Positions 49,433 to 54,091 of a stretch of DNA of 54,091 nucleotides are shown here, piece after piece. This DNA comes from an uncultured Acidimicrobiaceae bacterium (lineage in GTDB: Bacteria; Actinomycetota; Acidimicrobiia; Spongiisociales; SHLN01): assembly GCA_947259275.1 (NCBI GenBank), contig CAMYMH010000015.1, positions 1-54,091 on the forward strand. Direction: 5' to 3'. The stretch's first letter is position 1; every line of letters begins with the position of its first letter. The position numbers and the translations under genes are program-made. A model generated the notes under the pieces. That model was not told the DNA's origin and ran no database searches. It saw nothing but the letters and a program-made list of their open reading frames with translations.

Positions 49433-50704
49433 ATGAATCTACGCACTGCCATCCCGGCCGGGCTCATCGACATCGGGACGACTGCACTCAGCTCATTCCT
49501 CGTGCAGGCGTACGCGGTTCGCACGTTCGATGCAGACGTGCTGGGAGTGTATGCGCTGTTCTTCTCGGCCTACCTGTTGGCGAGTCTCACCCCTCAATTC
49601 CTGTTCCTGTATCCCCTCGAGATCAGCTCCCTCCAGTTTCCCCGTCCGCAGCGAATCAGTCTGCTGTCCCGCTCAATCCAACTGGTGGGCGCGGCACCGA
49701 TCGTGGCGGCCGTCATGGCCACGATCACCTTCCTCCTAGCGAGAGGCGAGGTAGATACTTCCATCATTCTCCGGCTGGCCTTGACGAGCGCGGCGGTGAG
49801 CGTGACGGCTCCGTTCTACGACCACCTCAAGCGGATGATGCATCTCTCGGAACAGTCCGGGCTGGCGGCCCTCACGGCTCTGCTCCAACTCCTGTTGGTG
49901 GTCGCATCAGTGGCCGGCATGGCCTGGGTCGGGGTCGACCCTGCGCTCATTCCGCTTGGATCACTGGCGATGGCGCAGGGGGTGGCCGCCGCCATCGGTA
50001 TAGGGGTGATCCAATACCAGCAGGTGGCTGCGGTGGATCTTCACCTCTCCTGGCTGCAGCTGATTCGGTCGGGCCGGTGGTTGCTGATCGCGGGGCTGGT
50101 TCCAGCCGGAGCGACCTTTGTGGCTGCTGCGACGGTTTCCCGCCTGGCAGGTGTGGACAAATTGGGGTTCGCCCAGGCGGCTCATGTGGCCGCCAGGCCT
50201 GTTCTCATCCTGGCGACCGGTCTTGCCGCGGTGCTTGGCTTCCGCATGATGGAGGCTGGGGCCGCACGAAGCCGGGAGCGGGGCTCACGCTTCTGGAGGC
50301 TGTACTCGCTGGTCGTCGCGGGGGGTGCCATTGTCTACGCGGCCCTAGTTGGGTTCGATTGGGTCGGCAACCCGTTGGCGGCCATACTGCCGAGGGCATA
50401 CGAGGTCGGCGGCCTAGTGGCGGTCACCATCGTGGCGAACGTGGTTGCCGCCCTCATCAAGCCTCCAAGGGACGAACTGATCGGCGCCAGATTCGAACCG
50501 CGCGTGGCGTCCATCGACTCCACAGCCGCGCTCGCGATCGTGATCATTGCTCTGCTGGCCGAGCCGTTGCAGGCCTTTGCGATTCCACTCGGAGTTCTCG
50601 GCTTCTCGCTGATCCAAGTTGCGGCCTATTTGCCAGCCCGGCGAGCACTGTATGGCGGCGGGTTGTCTTCTCCAGTCGAGCCCGGCACCGAAGTAGCGTC
50701 GTGA
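49433..50704 (+). CDS. Wzx-like polysaccharide flippase
   Basis: 423-aa membrane protein with about twelve hydrophobic segments of the MATE/polysaccharide-exporter type. Starts MNLRTAIPAGLIDIGTTALS. It would move the lipid-linked repeat unit across the membrane. The ATG at 49433 is preferred over the frame start at 49358. A very long open frame in another register (from 49351) runs antiparallel in sense to no known family and is rejected. The stop overlaps the next GTG (GTGA). Confidence 0.82.
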   Translation: MNLRTAIPAGLIDIGTTALSSFLVQAYAVRTFDADVLGVYALFFSAYLLASLTPQFLFLYPLEISSLQFPRPQRISLLSRSIQLVGAAPIVAAVMATITFLLARGEVDTSIILRLALTSAAVSVTAPFYDHLKRMMHLSEQSGLAALTALLQLLLVVASVAGMAWVGVDPALIPLGSLAMAQGVAAAIGIGVIQYQQVAAVDLHLSWLQLIRSGRWLLIAGLVPAGATFVAAATVSRLAGVDKLGFAQAAHVAARPVLILATGLAAVLGFRMMEAGAARSRERGSRFWRLYSLVVAGGAIVYAALVGFDWVGNPLAAILPRAYEVGGLVAVTIVANVVAALIKPPRDELIGARFEPRVASIDSTAALAIVIIALLAEPLQAFAIPLGVLGFSLIQVAAYLPARRALYGGGLSSPVEPGTEVAS

Positions 50705-51768
50705 CGTCGAGTCATCTCGTCTCAGTCATTGTCCCGGCCTTCAATGCGGAGACACACATCGCTGACACTCTTGACTCAGCTCTCGCTCAGACTCATCAAG
50801 AGCTCGAGGTCATCGTGGTGGACGATGGATCATCAGACTCGACCCCTGAGATTGTGGCGGCCTATCAGGCCCGCGATGCGAGGGTCCGATTGATAGTCCA
50901 AAGGAATGCGGGGGTGGCGGCGGCCCGTAACCGCGCGATCTCTGAGGCTCGGGGCGGCCTCATCGCCCCCTTGGATGCTGATGACCTCTGGCGCCCCGAC
51001 AAGCTGGAGGCTCAGATTTCGGCGATGGACACTTCCGGGGGTAGCGCGGGCATGGTGTACGCCTGGTTTGTGCGGATCGACCAAACGGGCCGCATGCTCG
51101 GTCCGTTCGACTTCCGGCCCACGTTCAGTGGAAGCATTCTCTCGCTGGCGGCATTGCAGGGCTTCGCCCATGCCAGCAATCCGCTGCTGCGCACAGAACT
51201 CGTCCGTTCCTTTGGAGGTTATGACGAAAGCCTGCGCAGCCGGGGCGGGCAAGGATCGGAAGACTGGAAACTGAATTGCGAGATGGCCGGCCGTGCCCCG
51301 GTCGCAGTCGCTCCGCGCTATTTGGTTGGTTATCGCCAGGTGACCGGAAGCATGTCGCGGGATCCCAAAAAGGCGCTCGCGTCGCATCTTGCAGCCGTCT
51401 CGGATGTAACGGAAGAGCATCCGGAGATCCCGAGCTCAGCGTTGCGCTGGTCTGAAACGATTCACGCCTTGTGGATCGCTGCCAACCACGCTCGAGCGGG
51501 TAGCTACCGCACCGCCGCCTCACTCGGATGGTGGGCGGCACGTCGCCAGGCACAAGCGGACGCTGCCTTTGTATTTCGGGAGCCGTTCCGTCGGTACGTC
51601 GATTTTCGGCTCCGGCGCGGCTTGGGACGGCTGCGCTCGACGCCCGCCGATGCCCTCACTGGGCAACCCTTCGCCACCACCGATCTCTCGGCAGCCGATG
51701 CGGCCGCACCTTATCCGGGGGAGGCGGCCCGGTACCGGTTCATGGCCGTCACCGCCGGCATCGTCTGA
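50701..51768 (+). CDS. Glycosyltransferase family 2 enzyme
   Basis: 355 aa. GT-A domain with VSVIVPAFNAETHIADTLDS, LEVIVVDDGSSDSTPEIV, AAARNRAISEA and the DXD region APLDADDLW, followed by GSEDWKLNCEMAGR, where ED is the likely catalytic base. C-terminal part mostly helical. Adds a sugar to the growing repeat unit. GTG start overlaps the flippase stop by 4 nt. Confidence 0.92.
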   Translation: MTSSHLVSVIVPAFNAETHIADTLDSALAQTHQELEVIVVDDGSSDSTPEIVAAYQARDARVRLIVQRNAGVAAARNRAISEARGGLIAPLDADDLWRPDKLEAQISAMDTSGGSAGMVYAWFVRIDQTGRMLGPFDFRPTFSGSILSLAALQGFAHASNPLLRTELVRSFGGYDESLRSRGGQGSEDWKLNCEMAGRAPVAVAPRYLVGYRQVTGSMSRDPKKALASHLAAVSDVTEEHPEIPSSALRWSETIHALWIAANHARAGSYRTAASLGWWAARRQAQADAAFVFREPFRRYVDFRLRRGLGRLRSTPADALTGQPFATTDLSAADAAAPYPGEAARYRFMAVTAGIV

Positions 51769-51816
51769 ACAGGGGAGATCGCCGGCGACCGCCCGTGAAG
51801 GCCGGATTGGCCCGTC

Positions 51817-53997
51817 TCAGCCGGATGCTGCGGGTTCGCCCCCCTCCACGCAGCTGCTACTGCTGAACGTCGTGGTGGTTGGGGTCAAGGAGGTCCGGAA
51901 ACAATGAAACCCTGTGCTCGGACCAACCGGGAGCGTCAACTGACCAAACGAAGGGAGTGGAGACGCCAGGACCCGCCAGTCGTCAGATCCGTTTCGTTCC
52001 CACATCACGATTTCCGCATTGGTCGGGAGGACCCGCCAGCTCACGGCGACCGACTCGCCGTCGTCCTCCAATCGAACAGATGGAGTTGGAGGTATGGTCG
52101 GCTCGGTGGACGGCTCGATCTCCGGCGGGCTGTCACTGGGCTGGCTCCCGTAGTCTCCAGTCTCGAAGTCGATGGTTCGAGCCGCCACGTCATACCATCG
52201 TTGTCCATCGAGGCTCCAATGGGCGGCCGGAACCCGGGCAGATGGTTCTACCGTCAGACGCTCTGACCCGTTGGGAAGTGTGAACCGGACTACGTAGCGA
52301 GCAACCTCGCCAGAGTCGATTCTGGTATTCAGCGCGACCATCTGCGTAGGACCATCGCTACCCGCAGCGACTTCCTGGCCTGGTCCCTGCAGGGAAACCT
52401 CCTCGGCAGCCGCGGGCAGATTGACCACAAGGATCCCCCGGTAGCTACCCAGCTCCAATCCGGCCCACTCGAAGGGGCCCAGCACATAGTCGGGTAGATG
52501 GGGCCCGGCCTGGTTCCGAACGTCGAGGAGAATCTCGATGGCAGTGCCACCCACCACCTGCGATGAAGATGCCGAGCTGTCCAATTCAATGAATGTGTCG
52601 AGCTTGTTGAAGCCATCGTTGAGAAGAGAGATCATGAGAGAGTCGGGCTCGAGGCGGCCATCGACGCCAAGCAGTTCCCACGTCGCTTGCTGAACGGCGG
52701 AATGGGACCAGGCAAGAATGTGGCGGCCGGCAGCGGCCGACTCCAGCGCGCTCGCCAGGTCGATCAAATTGAGTTCCGACCCGACGGCAGCGGAGAGGGC
52801 GACAGAAGCGAGCTCTTGCTGCCGGGCTCGTCGGGTCGGCTTGTCGTCCTCCCAGTACTGATTGAGCATGACGTGAGCAATCACGTTCGAACCGTCAACG
52901 GTGAAACCGTCCACCGAAACGCCGTCGCCAACGTCGAGGACACGCTGGAGTGTCACCGGGTCGATTGCGAGGACTCCATCGACCCGCCGGCCGGCGGCCG
53001 CTTCCCACATGTCGGCCGCTAGCGATGCCGTGACCTCGAAGCGAGGTGTGGATGCGAGATTGCGAAGGTCGGTGGTCGGCTCGAGCTGCGACCAGCTGGC
53101 CGCAAAGTCGAGATCGGTGACCGGGACTGCGTCTGCGGGGAGAAGGAGCTCTGCGGGCTCGATGAGGTCGCCTACCCCGACCTCTCCGTTCCGTATCTCA
53201 ATCAGACCGGCACTCAAGAATCGACCCGAGCCGACGCGCATCTCGGATGTGTTCGCCGACAACAGCAAGTAGGTGGTTGGTCCGGACAGAAACTCCGTGA
53301 TACCGGCCATGGCAGTCTGGGCGTCGGCCAGGGTGTCATCGAGCTCGGCGAGCTCTCGCTCAAACCGACTACGGGCGTCGGAGAGCCCGCCTGTGAGTCC
53401 ACTCGCCGGGCCAAGGTGGAGGGGAGCGAGTTCCTCCCGGGTCACCGTGGTCAGCGCCAGAAGGCGTTCAGATGCCTCTGCCTTGTTGATGGTCTGCGCT
53501 TGTGCGTTGTCCCTGATTGCCACTGCCGCGGTCGATGCGTTCGCCAAGGACTTTGACACCGTTGCCGCTGAACTGCTGAGAGCATCAGCCGACCGAATCT
53601 GAGTACCCACCCAGGGGACGAGGCGGAAAGGAGCCAGCCACGGTGCCCGAAGGTTTGACTGGGCTCGGGCGAATTCCCCCGAGGCAACCGTCAGTTCGGC
53701 GGTGAGCTCACCGGATTCGAGCTGCTCGATCTCGAAGCCATCACGGATGGCTTCCAAGCGATTGAGGCCGTCCAGGGCTGATGACCGACCGTTGAAGAGG
53801 CTTAACAACCCCAACCCCACCCAGATCGCTGAAACGATCACAATCCCGCCAGCGATCAGGAGTCGTCGGCGTGGTTGTCTTGATGGCAGAGGAGGTTTCA
53901 ATGGAGGATCCCGTGTGCGAAGGCGAGTTGGTGCCGCGTGTGACGGCGCGTGGTCACTCAGCGTAGCCCCAAATCGGCATTGCCGATAAGCCGACAC
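51817..53997 (-). CDS. DUF4012-domain membrane-anchored protein
   Basis: 726 aa. Basic, Pro-rich N-terminus, one membrane helix (LLIAGGIVIVSAIWVGLGLLSLF), a helical stretch, then the DUF4012 region (TTYLLLSANTSEMRVGSGRF, VDGVLAIDPVTLQRVL, NVIAHVMLNQYW) and a C-terminal extension rich in Pro/Thr/Ser ending in EGGEPAASG. DUF4012 proteins accompany exopolysaccharide loci in actinobacteria and probably act outside the membrane; no activity is known. GTG start; a start nearer the helix is possible. Confidence 0.82.
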   Translation of the reverse strand: MSAYRQCRFGATLSDHAPSHAAPTRLRTRDPPLKPPLPSRQPRRRLLIAGGIVIVSAIWVGLGLLSLFNGRSSALDGLNRLEAIRDGFEIEQLESGELTAELTVASGEFARAQSNLRAPWLAPFRLVPWVGTQIRSADALSSSAATVSKSLANASTAAVAIRDNAQAQTINKAEASERLLALTTVTREELAPLHLGPASGLTGGLSDARSRFERELAELDDTLADAQTAMAGITEFLSGPTTYLLLSANTSEMRVGSGRFLSAGLIEIRNGEVGVGDLIEPAELLLPADAVPVTDLDFAASWSQLEPTTDLRNLASTPRFEVTASLAADMWEAAAGRRVDGVLAIDPVTLQRVLDVGDGVSVDGFTVDGSNVIAHVMLNQYWEDDKPTRRARQQELASVALSAAVGSELNLIDLASALESAAAGRHILAWSHSAVQQATWELLGVDGRLEPDSLMISLLNDGFNKLDTFIELDSSASSSQVVGGTAIEILLDVRNQAGPHLPDYVLGPFEWAGLELGSYRGILVVNLPAAAEEVSLQGPGQEVAAGSDGPTQMVALNTRIDSGEVARYVVRFTLPNGSERLTVEPSARVPAAHWSLDGQRWYDVAARTIDFETGDYGSQPSDSPPEIEPSTEPTIPPTPSVRLEDDGESVAVSWRVLPTNAEIVMWERNGSDDWRVLASPLPSFGQLTLPVGPSTGFHCFRTSLTPTTTTFSSSSCVEGGEPAASG

Positions 53998-54091
53998 CTA
54001 ATGGGGGTGGACCGGCCTGATGTGTCAGGCTGGGAGCCGAGCCGCTGGTCGGTGAGCACTGCTGACACCTGGAACTTGGATTCCTAGGCCT

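Noticed and set aside
49351..50700. Long open frame overlapping the flippase gene and fused in frame to the glycosyltransferase
   Set aside because: Its first 450 residues are Arg/Gly/Ser-rich with no family features and are a shadow of the flippase frame; only the part from 50701 is real.

Overview
The window is high-GC DNA from a free-living bacterium, most likely an actinobacterium. Supporting signs are GTG starts joined by ATGA/GTGA overlaps, a class E sortase, a PASTA penicillin-binding protein, a BlaI/M56 pair, an IS481 element and an initiator tRNA with an actinobacterial-type C/U end mismatch. I cannot name the genus; the mix of CcmF/CcmH cytochrome c maturation and envelope genes would fit a deep-branching class such as Acidimicrobiia, but that is inference.

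Layout. 1-1.9 kb: end of a P1B metal ATPase plus lspA. 1.9-3.0 kb: decayed copies of genes that are intact at 14-18.6 kb (DUF3105, MerR, TlpA) around a MerR-type promoter. 3.0-5.6 kb: sortase and ftsE, each behind a near-identical MerR-type promoter. 5.9-14.65 kb: one tightly packed copper operon (SHOCT protein, YHS protein, CopA ATPase, cupredoxin, methyltransferase, ABC exporter, thioredoxin-fold protein, CcdA-like protein, redoxin, DUF3105) with a convergent merR. 15.2-19.3 kb: ccmH, ccmF, tlpA and ccdA on the minus strand. 19.6-20.9 kb: blaI and an M56 protease gene. 21.1-23.0 kb: a second copy of the thioredoxin/CcdA/redoxin cassette. 23.1-26.3 kb: Rieske protein, MBOAT acyltransferase and SGNH-like protein. 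26.7-33.5 kb: cytochrome c lipoprotein, M23 peptidase, class A PBP and PBP2. 33.6-36 kb: zinc-ribbon protein, DUF302 protein and a 4Fe-4S protein. 36.3-37.9 kb: conjugative-element debris beside initiator tRNA-Met. 38-43.6 kb: a frameshifted SOD-like lipoprotein gene, an MMPL transporter and an IS481 element. 43.9-54 kb: an exopolysaccharide locus.

Regulation is the most interesting part. Three families of operator sites can be read from the DNA. (1) Eight 19-nt near-palindromes of BlaI/MecI type lie upstream of ccmF-ccmH, tlpA, ccdA, blaI-M56, the second thiol cassette, the Rieske/MBOAT pair and the 4Fe-4S gene. They suggest that the BlaI/M56 pair controls cytochrome c maturation and electron-transfer genes rather than a beta-lactamase. 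(2) Three MerR-type promoters with 20-bp spacers precede the copper operon, DUF302 and the decayed tlpA. (3) Three MerR-type promoters with 19-bp spacers and CueR-like arms precede the sortase, ftsE and M23 peptidase genes, linking a metal-type switch to the envelope.

The same three-gene thiol-redox cassette therefore occurs once under metal control and once under BlaI control, which looks like one module wired to two stress signals.
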